Source: DAIDKA01 sp035487155 (lineage in GTDB: Bacteria; Pseudomonadota; Gammaproteobacteria; Steroidobacterales; Steroidobacteraceae). From it: a stretch of 64,000 nucleotides of DNA. Positions 35,911-45,306 of this stretch are shown here, piece after piece; positions within the stretch are counted from its first letter, which is position 1, and each line of letters starts with the position of its first letter. The notes beneath the pieces are model-generated. The model did no database searches and was not told the origin of the DNA. It saw nothing but the letters and a program-made list of their open reading frames with translations. A program made the translations under genes and the position numbers. The stretch spans positions 62,001 through 126,000 of the forward strand of contig DATHMK010000006.1 of NCBI GenBank assembly GCA_035487155.1, read 5' to 3'.

Positions 35911-37239
35911 ATGTGGGGTTACTACGTCGCATTAGCGATCCGCAACAGCTCGCGAAGCAAGGCTTTGACAACGCTGGTGATCGTCCTCATGTCATTCGGC
36001 GTCGCGGCCTGCATGGTCTGTTACGCCGTATTCAGGGTTGCCACTGAAGATCCCATCCCCGCCAGATCGGCCACGCTGTACGTTCCCCAGCTGGACAATT
36101 TCGGCCCCGCCAAGAATACCAACGGCGAACCGCCCGACTTGTTGAGCTATCTGGATGCCACGGCGCTTTGGCAGGCCCAGGCAGCGCCACACCAGACCCT
36201 GGTCTATCCCGCCAGATGGGGTGTGGAATCGAATAATCCCCTGGTACCGCCGATGTCGTTGGCCGGTGATGCCGTCACTGCGGACTTCTTCGCAATGTTC
36301 GATGTTCCGTTTCACTTTGGCGCCGCGTGGTCGGCCGCAGACGACCGGCAGCACGCCACGGTAGCCGTCATCAGCCCGGCGCTGAATCAGAGGCTGTTCG
36401 GGGGACGAAACAGCGTCGGAAGAACGATTCATGTGGATGGGCTTGCGTTGCGAATCACGGGCGTGCTGGACGCATGGAACCCCAAGCCGCGCTTCTTCGA
36501 TGTGGCGGGCAGCGGTCCGCACTCCGCATTCGATGATGCCGGACAGATCTATGTGCCGTTTACCGTCGCGGTCGATCTTAAGAAGGTGAGCGCGACCTGG
36601 TATTGCAGCGCGAACGGGATCAATCCGGATGTCGCCAGCTGGAACAGCTTCCTGCACAGCGAGTGCGTGTGGATCAGCGTCTGGGTCGAGCTTCCGACCA
36701 CCGCGGACGCACGGCGGTACGCGGACTTTCTGCGCAACTACGCCAACGAACAACAACGCGCCGGTCGCTTCGCGTGGAATGCCAACATTCGCCTGCGCAA
36801 GCTGTTGGACTGGCTGGCCTTTGAACGTGTCGTACCCCAGTCATCGACCCTCTCCATGGCGGTTTCCGGCAGCTTTCTGCTGATCGCGCTGGTCAACGTC
36901 ATCGGATTGATGCTGGCACGCTTCATGCGACGTGCGGCCGAGATTGGCGTTCGCCGTGCCCTGGGCGCTTCCCGACGGGCCGTTTACCGGCAGTTCATGA
37001 CCGAGGCGGCTACCATTGGGCTGGCCGGCGGCCTGCTCGCAATCGCGCTGACGTTGCTGGGTCTATGGAGCGTCGGATGGCTTTTCGAACCCGGCATTGC
37101 ACGCCTGGTGCACGTGGACGCATCACTCGTGACGGGGACAGTGGTGCTGGCCATTGTCACTACGTTGGCCTCGTCGCTTTATCCGACCTGGCGGGCGGCA
37201 CGAGTACAGCCCGCCTTGCAGATCAAGATTGACGGGTGA
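35911..37239 (+). CDS. MacB-type ABC permease (orphan), pair 1, gene 1
   Basis: A 442-residue permease: N-terminal TM (ALTTLVIVLMSFGVAACMVC), a long MacB-type periplasmic domain (about 45-310), then three TMs with the coupling loop EIGVRRALGASRRAVYRQ. It is paralogous to the 445-residue protein at 39750 throughout (DPIPARSATLYVPQLDNFGP against DPIPDKSSKLFVPQIDVWGP). The ATG at 35911 was preferred over a GTG six bases upstream. No ATPase or adaptor gene is adjacent. The operon with 37250 begins with a probable sigma-54 promoter. Confidence 0.92.
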   Translation: MWGYYVALAIRNSSRSKALTTLVIVLMSFGVAACMVCYAVFRVATEDPIPARSATLYVPQLDNFGPAKNTNGEPPDLLSYLDATALWQAQAAPHQTLVYPARWGVESNNPLVPPMSLAGDAVTADFFAMFDVPFHFGAAWSAADDRQHATVAVISPALNQRLFGGRNSVGRTIHVDGLALRITGVLDAWNPKPRFFDVAGSGPHSAFDDAGQIYVPFTVAVDLKKVSATWYCSANGINPDVASWNSFLHSECVWISVWVELPTTADARRYADFLRNYANEQQRAGRFAWNANIRLRKLLDWLAFERVVPQSSTLSMAVSGSFLLIALVNVIGLMLARFMRRAAEIGVRRALGASRRAVYRQFMTEAATIGLAGGLLAIALTLLGLWSVGWLFEPGIARLVHVDASLVTGTVVLAIVTTLASSLYPTWRAARVQPALQIKIDG

Positions 37240-37249
37240 GATCCGAGCA

Positions 37250-38509
37250 ATGAGGCCGCCCAAGATCATATTGCAGATAGCCCCGATATTCGCCGCACTT
37301 GGCCAGCACCGGATCGCAACGGTCCTGATCGTCCTGCAGGTTGCTCTGACGCTTGCAGTCGCCGGCAATGCGCTGTTCGTCGTCGTCACGCGCGTGGTGC
37401 ATTTGTCCCGGCCAACCGGCACCGATGAATCGCATTTGTTCGTCATCCGGAACAACTGGAAGAACGGTCAGGATCCGGCGCAGATTGATGCGCAGATCCG
37501 CGCCGATCTCGCCGCGCTGCGCAAGGTGCCCAACGTGCGCGATGCCTTTTCCAGCGAGGCTTTTCCGTTGGAAGCCGGCTATGGGTTGCTGACGGGTCTG
37601 AAACTCAAGGCAGATCCTATCGCTCGCCCTAGACTCGCCGTCATCTATTTTGCCGATGAACATGCCATCGACACGCTGGGCGTGTCATTGATCGCGGGGC
37701 GCAACTTCCGGGCCGACGAAATCACCACCATCGGTCGCTATGCCAAGGTCAGCGCTCCGGTAATCATCATCACCAACAGCCTGGCCCGCAAGTTGTTTGC
37801 CGATGGCTCAGCGCTGGGTAAGACGGTTTATCTGCCTGGCGGCCCTGCTCTCATCGTCGGCATCCTGAAAAGCCTGCAGGGACCCTACGCAGGAAGCGGA
37901 GCCACCACGCGACCCTTTGATGAGGACAATATCCTGTTTCCCGCGCGCTCATCTGATCCTGATGGGGTCATATACCTGGTCCGCACAACCTCGAGCGACG
38001 CAGCGCCGATAATCAGCGCGGCACTCAAAGCGCTGTCAACGGAAGGCAGTGCACGTCTCATTGATCCGGCGGATGGTGTGCTGACCTTGACTCAGGCGCG
38101 CCACAAGGGCTATGCGACTGATCGAAGCGTGGCGCTCATGCTGAGCATGGTCTCCGGATTGCTGTTATTGGCCACCGCAGGCGGCATCGTGGGTCTTAGC
38201 AGCTTCTGGGTCAGTCAGCGGCGCCGACAGATAGGCATCCGCCGCGCACTTGGCGCAACCGCTGGCGACATTCTCAGCTATTTCCACGTGGAGAATTTCC
38301 TGATTGTCACCGGTGGCATCGCCCTTGGCTCAATACTCGCCATTGTGACGAATCTGGGGCTTATGAAGTTCTATGCCGTGGGCCGCCTTCCGGTAACCGC
38401 GTTGGCCATCGGCGCAGTGCTTCTCTGGCTATTGGGCCAGATTGCGGCGTACGGACCGGCACGATCGGCGGCGAGGTTGCCGCCGGTCGCCGCGATACGC
38501 GCGGCATGA
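37250..38509 (+). CDS. MacB-type ABC permease (orphan), pair 1, gene 2
   Basis: A 419-residue permease starting 10 bp after its partner gene. An N-terminal TM (RIATVLIVLQVALTLAVAGN) is followed by a periplasmic domain with HLSRPTGTDESHLFVIRNNW and three C-terminal TMs with QIGIRRALGATAGDILSYFH. Its counterpart at 38525 shares HMRRPTGVDEANIFIIGNQW and YIGMRRALGARRIDILRYFH at the same places. The ends of the two pairs meet tail to tail with 15 bp between them. Confidence 0.92.
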   Translation: MRPPKIILQIAPIFAALGQHRIATVLIVLQVALTLAVAGNALFVVVTRVVHLSRPTGTDESHLFVIRNNWKNGQDPAQIDAQIRADLAALRKVPNVRDAFSSEAFPLEAGYGLLTGLKLKADPIARPRLAVIYFADEHAIDTLGVSLIAGRNFRADEITTIGRYAKVSAPVIIITNSLARKLFADGSALGKTVYLPGGPALIVGILKSLQGPYAGSGATTRPFDEDNILFPARSSDPDGVIYLVRTTSSDAAPIISAALKALSTEGSARLIDPADGVLTLTQARHKGYATDRSVALMLSMVSGLLLLATAGGIVGLSSFWVSQRRRQIGIRRALGATAGDILSYFHVENFLIVTGGIALGSILAIVTNLGLMKFYAVGRLPVTALAIGAVLLWLLGQIAAYGPARSAARLPPVAAIRAA

Positions 38510-38524
38510 ACCGGTTCGAGGCCC

Positions 38525-39733
38525 CTACAGCGCCCGAATGGCGTCCGTAGGGGAAATGGACGCGGCCCGCATGGCCGGAACGAAAACGGACGCCTGACTG
38601 ATCGCGATCACGATGACGGCTCCAAGGCAGATGTAAGGGACGCTCATCCGACCCATCTGCAGATGCGAGGACAGCCACAGGTCCGCACTCAGGCCCAACA
38701 AAACGCCGAGGAGACCACCGCTGCCGGCAATCAGCAGATTCTCGGTATGGAAGTAACGGAGAATATCGATCCGCCGTGCGCCCAGGGCCCTGCGCATGCC
38801 GATGTAGCGGCGGCGCTGGCCGACCCAGTGCAGGGTAAGTCCTACGATGCCGAAGATGGTGACGGCCATCAGGACCGCGCACAGGACTGCCAGCAGTACG
38901 CCCGTGGATCTGGGCTCAAAGTAGGCAAGGTCACGGGCCTGGGCAAAGGTCCCACTCACAACCACCCGCTGTCGGCTCAATTTGAACAGCCGCTCCTCCA
39001 CGGCGGACATGGTGCCGCCGAGCTGTCCCGGTCGGGCGCGCACCACATACGTCATCGGATTGTTGATGTAGTGATAGGGAAGAAAGGCGGAATATTCGGC
39101 GCGAGCCTCGGTCCAGGCCGCCCAGGGGGCCTGGGTCCGCTCGACGATGCCCACGATGCGCGAGGCTGCTGCAGGGTTCAAGTAGACCAGCTGCCCGAGC
39201 GCGTTCCCGGACGGGTACAACTTGCGGGCGAGAGCGGCCGTGACGATCAAGCTGGCGGGCGACTCATTGTCGTACCGGCGCAGCTCGCGGATCTCGGAGG
39301 CCGTGAACCAGCGCCCGGCGGTGAGCCTCAAGCCATAGGTGGCGAGCCCGTGCTCGTCCACGAGGTATATTGCCGTCGGCGCCGTCGCGACTTTCTGATC
39401 GGCCTTGAGAAACAGACCCGCGGACAATCCGCCGCCATGCAGCGGATAGCTGTTGGTCCCCTGGGCTTCCACGATGCCTGGCACCGAGCGGATGGCCGCG
39501 AGATCCGCCTGGATGCGGGGCCCAAGGTCCGCAGCCTTACCCACCCATTGATTGCCAATGATGAAGATGTTGGCTTCGTCCACCCCGGTCGGCCGGCGCA
39601 TGTGCGCGAGGTTGTCCTGGATGATGAACAGGCAATTGGACATGACCGCAAGCGTGATGGCGATCTGCAGCACGATGAGCAGGGCGCCGACCTTGTTGTG
39701 CCGGAGGGACTTCAGGACCGGGAGAATGTCCAT
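38525..39733 (-). CDS. MacB-type ABC permease (orphan), pair 2, gene 2
   Basis: A 402-residue permease: N-terminal TM (KVGALLIVLQIAITLAVMSN), a periplasmic domain (about 45-270) and three C-terminal TMs with the coupling loop YIGMRRALGARRIDILRYFH. Second gene of a minus-strand operon, 16 bp after the 39750 gene. Paralogue of the 37250 product in a mirror-image arrangement. No ATPase or adaptor is encoded nearby. Confidence 0.92.
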   Translation of the reverse strand: MDILPVLKSLRHNKVGALLIVLQIAITLAVMSNCLFIIQDNLAHMRRPTGVDEANIFIIGNQWVGKAADLGPRIQADLAAIRSVPGIVEAQGTNSYPLHGGGLSAGLFLKADQKVATAPTAIYLVDEHGLATYGLRLTAGRWFTASEIRELRRYDNESPASLIVTAALARKLYPSGNALGQLVYLNPAAASRIVGIVERTQAPWAAWTEARAEYSAFLPYHYINNPMTYVVRARPGQLGGTMSAVEERLFKLSRQRVVVSGTFAQARDLAYFEPRSTGVLLAVLCAVLMAVTIFGIVGLTLHWVGQRRRYIGMRRALGARRIDILRYFHTENLLIAGSGGLLGVLLGLSADLWLSSHLQMGRMSVPYICLGAVIVIAISQASVFVPAMRAASISPTDAIRAL

Positions 39734-39749
39734 GGAGGCTACTCTGCCT

Positions 39750-41087
39750 TTACAGGATCTTGAGCTGCCAGGCCGGCTGTACGCGGCTCGCGCGCCAGGT
39801 GGGGTACAGGCCGGCGCACAGGGTGGAAGCCACCGCCACCGTCAGCGTAATGACCAGCATGCCGGTGTCGAGACGAGTGAGTACATCCAGGGCCACGTTC
39901 TTCTCCCCCGGCGCCAGCAACGCCCGATCGGCAGCCAGGCCAAGCGCGGTCAGTCCCAAGCCGAGCAGGCCGCCGGCCACGCCGATCACCGCGGTCTCCA
40001 GCAGGCATTGCAGAAAGATGTCGCTGCGCGAACCACCCATTGCCCGCCGCACACCCAGTTCCCCGGCACGGCTGCCGAACTTGGCCAGCATCAGGCCGAT
40101 GGCGTTGACCAGGCATACCCCCAGCAGGGCAACGCTGATGAGCGTGTTCACCCGCGCCTGCGCGGGCACCACATCCTCCTGCGCCAGCCACTCGTTCACG
40201 TCGTGCAGTTCGGCTCGCGGGGCCCAGCGGAAGCGTCCCGATCGGCGCTGTTCCGCTGCATAGTTCAACAGAAAGGCCTGGTAATCCCGGACCGCGCTCG
40301 GATTGGGCAGTTCCACCCAGAACTGCAGCCACACACACTCCGAAACGAGCAGTCCCTGCCAGCCCGCAGGCGCCGGTGACGGGCAACGGATGCCGCCCCA
40401 GGAATCGTACTGGCGGTCGATGGCATTGGTGAAGGGCACGTAGAAGTCATCGGTATTGCCGAACGCGGCCCCGGAACCGTTGGTGTCGTAGAACTTCGGC
40501 AGTGGACTCCAGGGTCTCATTACCCCCACCACGCGGTACTCGTGCCCTTCCAGGTTCACGCTCCTGCCCACTGCATCGGTATGGGGGAATACGCGGTCGG
40601 CAAGCTTCGCGCTCAGCACCACCACGTTCGCTCGGGCTTGATCTTCGGCCGCGCTCCAGGGGCCACCGCTGGCAAACGGCACTTCAAAGAGCGCAAAGAA
40701 GTCGGCATAGGCGGCGAGGCCCGCCGCGAGGAAGGGCCTGCCTGAGCCCGGATCGATGTCCATACCCATCCCATATATCGGCGTCTGGCGCGTGCCGCGG
40801 CCGGCGCGCATGAAATCCATGGCATCGCGATAAGTCAGCGCATCCGGCAGCCGGTTGCCAACGGTCGCGCCTCCGGCATCGCGTGCATCCGGTCCCCAGA
40901 CATCGATCTGCGGCACGAAAAGCTTCGAGGACTTGTCGGGAATGGGGTCCCCGGACATCACCCGCAGATTGGTGAGCATGGTCATGGAGGCACCGATGCC
41001 CACGCCCACTGCCGCGATCATCAGAGTCGTCAACACGGGGTTGCGACTCAGGCTACGGACGGCGAGCTGCAAGTAGTAGCCCAGCAT
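39750..41087 (-). CDS. MacB-type ABC permease (orphan), pair 2, gene 1
   Basis: A 445-residue permease: N-terminal TM (VLTTLMIAAVGVGIGASMTM), a periplasmic domain with DPIPDKSSKLFVPQIDVWGP, and three C-terminal TMs with ELGVRRAMGGSRSDIFLQ. Paralogue of the 35911 product. AAGGA lies 7 bases before the ATG, and a consensus sigma-54 promoter begins about 70 bp upstream, so the operon should be silent without an activator. Confidence 0.92.
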   Translation of the reverse strand: MLGYYLQLAVRSLSRNPVLTTLMIAAVGVGIGASMTMLTNLRVMSGDPIPDKSSKLFVPQIDVWGPDARDAGGATVGNRLPDALTYRDAMDFMRAGRGTRQTPIYGMGMDIDPGSGRPFLAAGLAAYADFFALFEVPFASGGPWSAAEDQARANVVVLSAKLADRVFPHTDAVGRSVNLEGHEYRVVGVMRPWSPLPKFYDTNGSGAAFGNTDDFYVPFTNAIDRQYDSWGGIRCPSPAPAGWQGLLVSECVWLQFWVELPNPSAVRDYQAFLLNYAAEQRRSGRFRWAPRAELHDVNEWLAQEDVVPAQARVNTLISVALLGVCLVNAIGLMLAKFGSRAGELGVRRAMGGSRSDIFLQCLLETAVIGVAGGLLGLGLTALGLAADRALLAPGEKNVALDVLTRLDTGMLVITLTVAVASTLCAGLYPTWRASRVQPAWQLKIL

Positions 41088-41153
41088 GTCGATTTCCTTG
41101 ACCCTTTATTGAAGTGCGCAGCGCGGCCCCGGCCATGGAGCCTGCCGCTGACC

Positions 41154-41169
41154 AGCAATCCGCGTGCCA
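41154..41169 (-). promoter_or_regulatory. Sigma-54 promoter (-24/-12)
   Basis: Read on the minus strand, TGGCACGCGGATTGCT matches the sigma-54 consensus fully (GG at 41168-41167, GC at 41156-41155, 10 bp between). The expected start is about 41143, giving a leader of about 56 bases before the permease ATG at 41087. Confidence 0.85.
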
Positions 41170-41235
41170 GCCCCGGGTGATGGGACAACTGCCTGTTTGT
41201 GCTTGACTGCCACAGGTGGCGCAGGGACCTGAGAC

Positions 41236-41258
41236 TGTCCGCGGACACCTGGCGGACA
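41236..41258. promoter_or_regulatory. TGTCCG/CGGACA boxes upstream of the sigma-54 promoter
   Basis: TGTCCGCGGACA (41236-41247) is a perfect 12-bp palindrome of the hexamer seen at 4094 and 35731, and a further CGGACA follows at 41253-41258. The palindrome centre is about 98 bp upstream of the expected start, a normal position for an NtrC-type activator. The rest of the 350-bp stretch 41088-41437 holds no gene that I can support. Confidence 0.65.
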
Positions 41259-41437
41259 ATCGGGTGGACATGGAACCGAGCTCGCTCATTCTGCAGCAGA
41301 TGGCCATCCTGCGGTGCAGCACTGAAGATTGCAGTGGCGGTTCACCTTGTTCGACATGCCGAAGGCAGCCGCGGGTATATGATCGCCCGGAAACTCCAAA
41401 TCGAACGCCATCCAACTGTATCCGGGGGGAACGCAAC

Positions 41438-41923
41438 ATGCGACTTACGGCAAAGACCATATTGGGAATCGCGGCGGTGACCTGGCTGACATCGGTTCAT
41501 GCGGACGTTACGGTGCTGGCGGTTCGTCTTGGCGCCAAGGATGTCGTCGCGCTGGCGAAGTTCTACGATGCGGCATTTGGCCTCAAGGAGATCGACCACG
41601 TCGGGAAGCCGCCGACGGAGATCATCATGCGCTACGGCGCCACGGTCGCGGCAGCCAAAGCCGGCTCATCGCCCGAGTTTCTGGTTGCGCGTCGCGATCC
41701 CGGGGCAGCCAACGACCCCATTACGCACGCGGTCTTCCGTGTGTCGGATATAGCCGCCACGGTGCTGGCCGCGAAAGCCGCGGGCGCGACGATCAAGAGC
41801 GATGTGGCTTCAATCTCCATAGGGGGTATGCCACTGAAGTCCGCGACACTGGTCGATCCGGACGGCAATGTGCTGGAACTCATGGAACTACCCAAGGGCG
41901 TCGGGCACCTGCGGCATCCGTAA
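41438..41923 (+). CDS. VOC (glyoxalase/bleomycin-resistance fold) protein, exported
   Basis: A 161-residue protein with a short signal peptide (MRLTAKTILGIAAVTWLTSV) followed by a VOC fold: DVVALAKFYDAAFGLKEIDH, HAVFRVSDIAATVLAAKAAG and VDPDGNVLELMELP. The ATG at 41438 is preceded by GGGGGAA. VOC enzymes usually bind a metal; the substrate here is unknown. A signal peptide is uncommon for this fold and implies a periplasmic role. It is followed 19 bp later by the GFA gene. Confidence 0.82.
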   Translation: MRLTAKTILGIAAVTWLTSVHADVTVLAVRLGAKDVVALAKFYDAAFGLKEIDHVGKPPTEIIMRYGATVAAAKAGSSPEFLVARRDPGAANDPITHAVFRVSDIAATVLAAKAAGATIKSDVASISIGGMPLKSATLVDPDGNVLELMELPKGVGHLRHP

Positions 41924-41942
41924 ACAATAGAAGGAAAACCTC

Positions 41943-42350
41943 ATGACACATATCCAGGGCGGCTGCCTTTGCGGGAAGGTGCGTTTCAGCGCGGACGCGG
42001 AGCCCGTATTTATCGGTGTATGCCATTGCACTGATTGCCAACACTTCACCGGTTCCGCATTCGCCACCGTCGTCGCGTTGGCCGCGCCCACGCTGACGGT
42101 AACCGGCACTCTCAAGACATTCACCAAGTCGGGGGACACCGGTAAAGCGATACATCGCCGCTTCTGCCCGGAATGCGGTTCCGGCATTGTGGATGAAGCG
42201 GATGCGCTGCCGGGCGTCGTGATGTTGAACGCCGGCGCTCTCGACGACCGCAGTTGGGTAAAGCCGCAGTCGGAAGTCTATTGCGACAGTGCGCAGCCCT
42301 GGGTGCGGCTCGGGGGGGAGCTGCAGCGCTTCGGCAAGATGCCAACCTGA
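41943..42350 (+). CDS. GFA-family zinc protein (glutathione-dependent formaldehyde-activating-like)
   Basis: A 135-residue protein with the zinc-binding pattern of the family: GGCLCGKVRF at the N-terminus, CHCTDCQHFTG near residue 30 and FCPECGSGI near residue 75. Family members are often annotated as formaldehyde-glutathione condensing enzymes, but that activity has been questioned for the type protein, so function is open. It is probably co-transcribed with the VOC gene upstream. It converges on the gene at 42366 with a 15-bp gap. Confidence 0.92.
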   Translation: MTHIQGGCLCGKVRFSADAEPVFIGVCHCTDCQHFTGSAFATVVALAAPTLTVTGTLKTFTKSGDTGKAIHRRFCPECGSGIVDEADALPGVVMLNAGALDDRSWVKPQSEVYCDSAQPWVRLGGELQRFGKMPT

Positions 42351-42365
42351 GCTGGCGGCCGCCGC

Positions 42366-42749
42366 TTAGTTGGAGCCCGCAACCACCCGGCCCTGGTACC
42401 ACCTGCCGTCAGCCCAGCCTCGCTCGATCCAGGTGTCGCCCACCTTTCTGCCATCCATGCCCTTGGCGCAGAAGTAGGTCGGATAACCGGGAAGCGGCGT
42501 GGAAGTCTGCGTGTAGCACAGCTTGCCGTCCCGCTCCTTCCAGGTGCCTTTGGACGTGGCGCCACCGCTAACCCACGTCTGATACGATCCGTCAGCATAA
42601 AGTTGGGTCTTGACCACGACCTCGGGGTTTTGACGGTCGTGTTCCACTATGGTGTTGCCAATCAGCCCGGACATGTCCGCAATGGCCACCGATACCATCC
42701 CGAGCGCAGCGGCGCCGCTCACAAGAAAAATTCGAAGCATAGTCAACAT
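42366..42749 (-). CDS. Small secreted protein, unknown (DUF2147-like features)
   Basis: A 127-residue exported protein. A signal peptide (MLRIFLVSGAAALGMVSVAI) precedes GLIGNTIVEHDRQNPEVVVK and a repeated beta pattern (DGSYQTWVSGGATSKGTWKE, DTWIERGWADGRWYQGRVV). The aromatic strand-turn pattern recalls DUF2147-type small periplasmic proteins, but I am not sure of the family. AGG lies nine bases upstream of the ATG at 42749; ATG 42740 is an alternative. Confidence 0.65.
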   Translation of the reverse strand: MLTMLRIFLVSGAAALGMVSVAIADMSGLIGNTIVEHDRQNPEVVVKTQLYADGSYQTWVSGGATSKGTWKERDGKLCYTQTSTPLPGYPTYFCAKGMDGRKVGDTWIERGWADGRWYQGRVVAGSN

Positions 42750-42918
42750 TGGCCCTGCCTGTTCTTGCAGCGGACGCATGTGTCGCCCTCGGGAAAGTAT
42801 ACGCCTGGCGGCACATCGCTTTGATTGACGCATCCGGCGGACAATGGCGGATTGAATTCGCGGCAAGGTGGTGCTCCAATCGGCACCGGCCGATATGACT
42901 GGCAGGGAGAGCGATTCG

Positions 42919-43371
42919 ATGCTGCAAGGAAGAAAAACGCAATGCACGGTCCTGGCGCTGCTGCTGGTCTTGCTGGGCAACGGTGCCGCCGTGGCCCAGT
43001 CCCCCAAGCCAGGCGTCAGGGGTTATGAGGTCGAGTGGGTCTACCGCGTCCGCTACGGCTTCATCGACGAGTGGTGGGATATCTTCCGCAAGTACCAGAT
43101 TCCGATCCTCGACAAAGAAAAGGCCCTCGGCTACGTTTTGGACTACAGGATCTATCATCCGCAGCTTCATACCGACGAGGCGGCGCGCTGGGACTATCGC
43201 GTCGAAATCACGTATCGGGACTTTGACGGCTCCCGGCATGAGGATGAGGTCACTGACGCCCTGTTCCCTGATGCGGCGACTCGCAAGCGCGAGGAGAATC
43301 GCCGTTGGGAGCTGACTGCCAACCACTGGGACCTTCCGATCTATCAGGTGGATACGACCAAGTCGCGCTGA
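42919..43371 (+). CDS. Secreted protein of unknown function
   Basis: A 150-residue protein with signal peptide (CTVLALLLVLLGNGAAVAQ). The mature part is rich in aromatic and charged residues: YEVEWVYRVRYGFIDEWWDI, KALGYVLDYRIYHPQLHTDE and NRRWELTANHWDLPIY. GGGAG lies a few bases before the ATG at 42919; an in-frame ATG at 42895 is less likely. I do not recognise the family. About 240 bp without a supported gene follow. Confidence 0.7.
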   Translation: MLQGRKTQCTVLALLLVLLGNGAAVAQSPKPGVRGYEVEWVYRVRYGFIDEWWDIFRKYQIPILDKEKALGYVLDYRIYHPQLHTDEAARWDYRVEITYRDFDGSRHEDEVTDALFPDAATRKREENRRWELTANHWDLPIYQVDTTKSR

Positions 43372-43608
43372 GCTGGAAACTCCTTACGAATACCGAAGTA
43401 GTTTCTGTTTGAAGCAACTGCGTCTACCAGCTCGGCGAGCCCATCATGGCAGCGTAAGTCTGGATTCCATATCAGAGGTTCTGCAACCGCTGATTTTCAT
43501 TCGCCGCGCGCTGGTTATTGTCGAAATTGACGATCGGCAGGCCGATTACGGGGACCCTGAAGAGATCGGCGGCCAGGCCAGCAAGACCACCAGCAGGAGA
43601 TGAACGGC

Positions 43609-45249
43609 ATGCGGGGCCTAATGCAGAATCATCAATTGCTCATTTCTTCGCTGATCGAGCACGCAGCCAGTGCGCATCCGAACACTGAAATTGTCTCGTG
43701 TACGTTTGAGGGATCGATACATCGTTGCACCTATGCCGACATTGAGCGTCGGGCCAGGCAGGTCGCCGGAGCGCTGACCTCCATGGGCGTGACGCAGGGT
43801 GATCGCATTGGAACCCTGGCATGGAATGGCTTTCGACACCTGGAGCTGTATTTCGGTGTCTCCGGTTTCGGGGGGGTGCTACATACCGCGAACCCGCGTT
43901 TGTTCCCGGAGCAGCTCGAATACATCATCAACCACGCTCAGGATCAGTATCTGTTTTTCGATGCGTGCTTTCTGCCCCTGATCGAGAAACTGGCGCCGAG
44001 ACTAACATCGGTGAAGGCATATATCGTGCTGACGGAGAAACAGCTCGTTCCGTCAAGTTCCCTGCCGCAACTGCTGTGTTACGAAGAACTCATTGCGGCA
44101 CAAAGCGGCTCGTACCGGTGGCCGGACCTGGACGAAAATGCGGCGTCGTCGCTTTGTTATACCTCAGGCACGACCGGCAACCCAAAAGGCGTGATGTACA
44201 GCCATCGGTCCACCCTGCTGCACTCCATGCTGACTTGCATGACCGACGGCTTCGCTTTGTCGGCTGTTGATTCGGTATGCGTGGCCACACCCATGTTTCA
44301 TGTGAATGCGTGGGGGATGCCCTATGCGGCCGCGATGGTCGGAGCCCGGTTATTATTGCCCGGCCCCGCCCTCGACGGTGCAAGCCTATATCGCCTTATG
44401 CGCGATGAAGGAGCGACTGCTGCGATCGGAGTCCCGACGATTTGGCTGCAGTTTCAGCAATACGTGCAAGCCCGATCCCTTGACCCGGTCAAGGAGCTGC
44501 GATTGCGGCGAGTCCTGATCGGAGGTGCGGCGGTGCCGCGTGCAGTTGTTGAGACATTCGAAGGGCGTTTCGGCGTCCGCGTCTTGCATGCCTGGGGAAT
44601 GACCGAGACCTCGCCTATCGGGACAGTGTGCAATCCGCTGCTTAAACATCAACTGGCCACTGAAACGCAGCGAATCGAATTGCAGAGCAAACAGGGCCGA
44701 GCTCCCTACGGAGTGAGCTTGAAGATCAGCGACGAGGACGGCGTGGCCTTAGCTCATGACGGCACAGCGGCCGGCCGACTTTTGGTGCGCGGCCATTGGG
44801 TAGCTGCGGCGTATTTTGGTGCAGAAAGCGAGTCGATTCTGGATGCGGACGGCTGGTTTGATACCGGCGACATCGCCACCATCGATCCTGACGGCTATTT
44901 GAAAATCACTGACCGGGCGAAGGATGTCATCAAGTCCGGCGGCGAGTGGATATCCTCGATCGACCTGGAAAATGTCGCTGTGGGTCACACCTCGGTTGCC
45001 GAAGCCGCGGCAATTGGCCTGCCCCATCCGAAATGGCAGGAGCGCCCGCTGCTGGTGGTGGTCAGAAGGACCGGCCATGACGTCACGAAGGACGATCTAA
45101 TGGCATACATGTCCGGGAAGGTTGCCAAATGGTGGCTGCCAAATGACATCGTCTTCGTTGCCCAGCTTCCGCGCACCGCAACGGGTAAAGTGCAGAAGGT
45201 GATGCTTCGGGAGACCTTCAAGGAATATCAATTCGATGCCGAGTCCTAG
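43609..45249 (+). CDS. Acyl-CoA synthetase (AMP-forming; medium/long-chain fatty acid type)
   Basis: Activates carboxylic acids to CoA thioesters via an acyl-adenylate. The 546-residue protein has motif A1 (YTSGTTGNPKGVMYSHRS), the A5 motif HAWGMTETSP, DGWFDTGDIATIDPDGYLKI, and TDRAKDVIKSGGEWIS. The catalytic Lys is in PRTATGKVQK. The pattern fits the AlkK/FadD branch. AGGAGA at 43595-43600 fits ATG 43609 (8-base spacing); ATG 43600 overlaps it and is unlikely. Chain-length preference cannot be assigned. The aldehyde dehydrogenase gene downstream is convergent. Confidence 0.94.
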   Translation: MRGLMQNHQLLISSLIEHAASAHPNTEIVSCTFEGSIHRCTYADIERRARQVAGALTSMGVTQGDRIGTLAWNGFRHLELYFGVSGFGGVLHTANPRLFPEQLEYIINHAQDQYLFFDACFLPLIEKLAPRLTSVKAYIVLTEKQLVPSSSLPQLLCYEELIAAQSGSYRWPDLDENAASSLCYTSGTTGNPKGVMYSHRSTLLHSMLTCMTDGFALSAVDSVCVATPMFHVNAWGMPYAAAMVGARLLLPGPALDGASLYRLMRDEGATAAIGVPTIWLQFQQYVQARSLDPVKELRLRRVLIGGAAVPRAVVETFEGRFGVRVLHAWGMTETSPIGTVCNPLLKHQLATETQRIELQSKQGRAPYGVSLKISDEDGVALAHDGTAAGRLLVRGHWVAAAYFGAESESILDADGWFDTGDIATIDPDGYLKITDRAKDVIKSGGEWISSIDLENVAVGHTSVAEAAAIGLPHPKWQERPLLVVVRRTGHDVTKDDLMAYMSGKVAKWWLPNDIVFVAQLPRTATGKVQKVMLRETFKEYQFDAES

Positions 45250-45306
45250 CGGCCTCGCAGACCAGAGCTTAATCACTGAGGAGCAATGTGCTCGCCTGCG
45301 ATGTTT

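Noticed and set aside
43409..43603. A 64-codon frame before the acyl-CoA synthetase
   Set aside because: Starts at TTG, has no ribosome binding site or family resemblance, and overlaps the ribosome binding site of the next gene.
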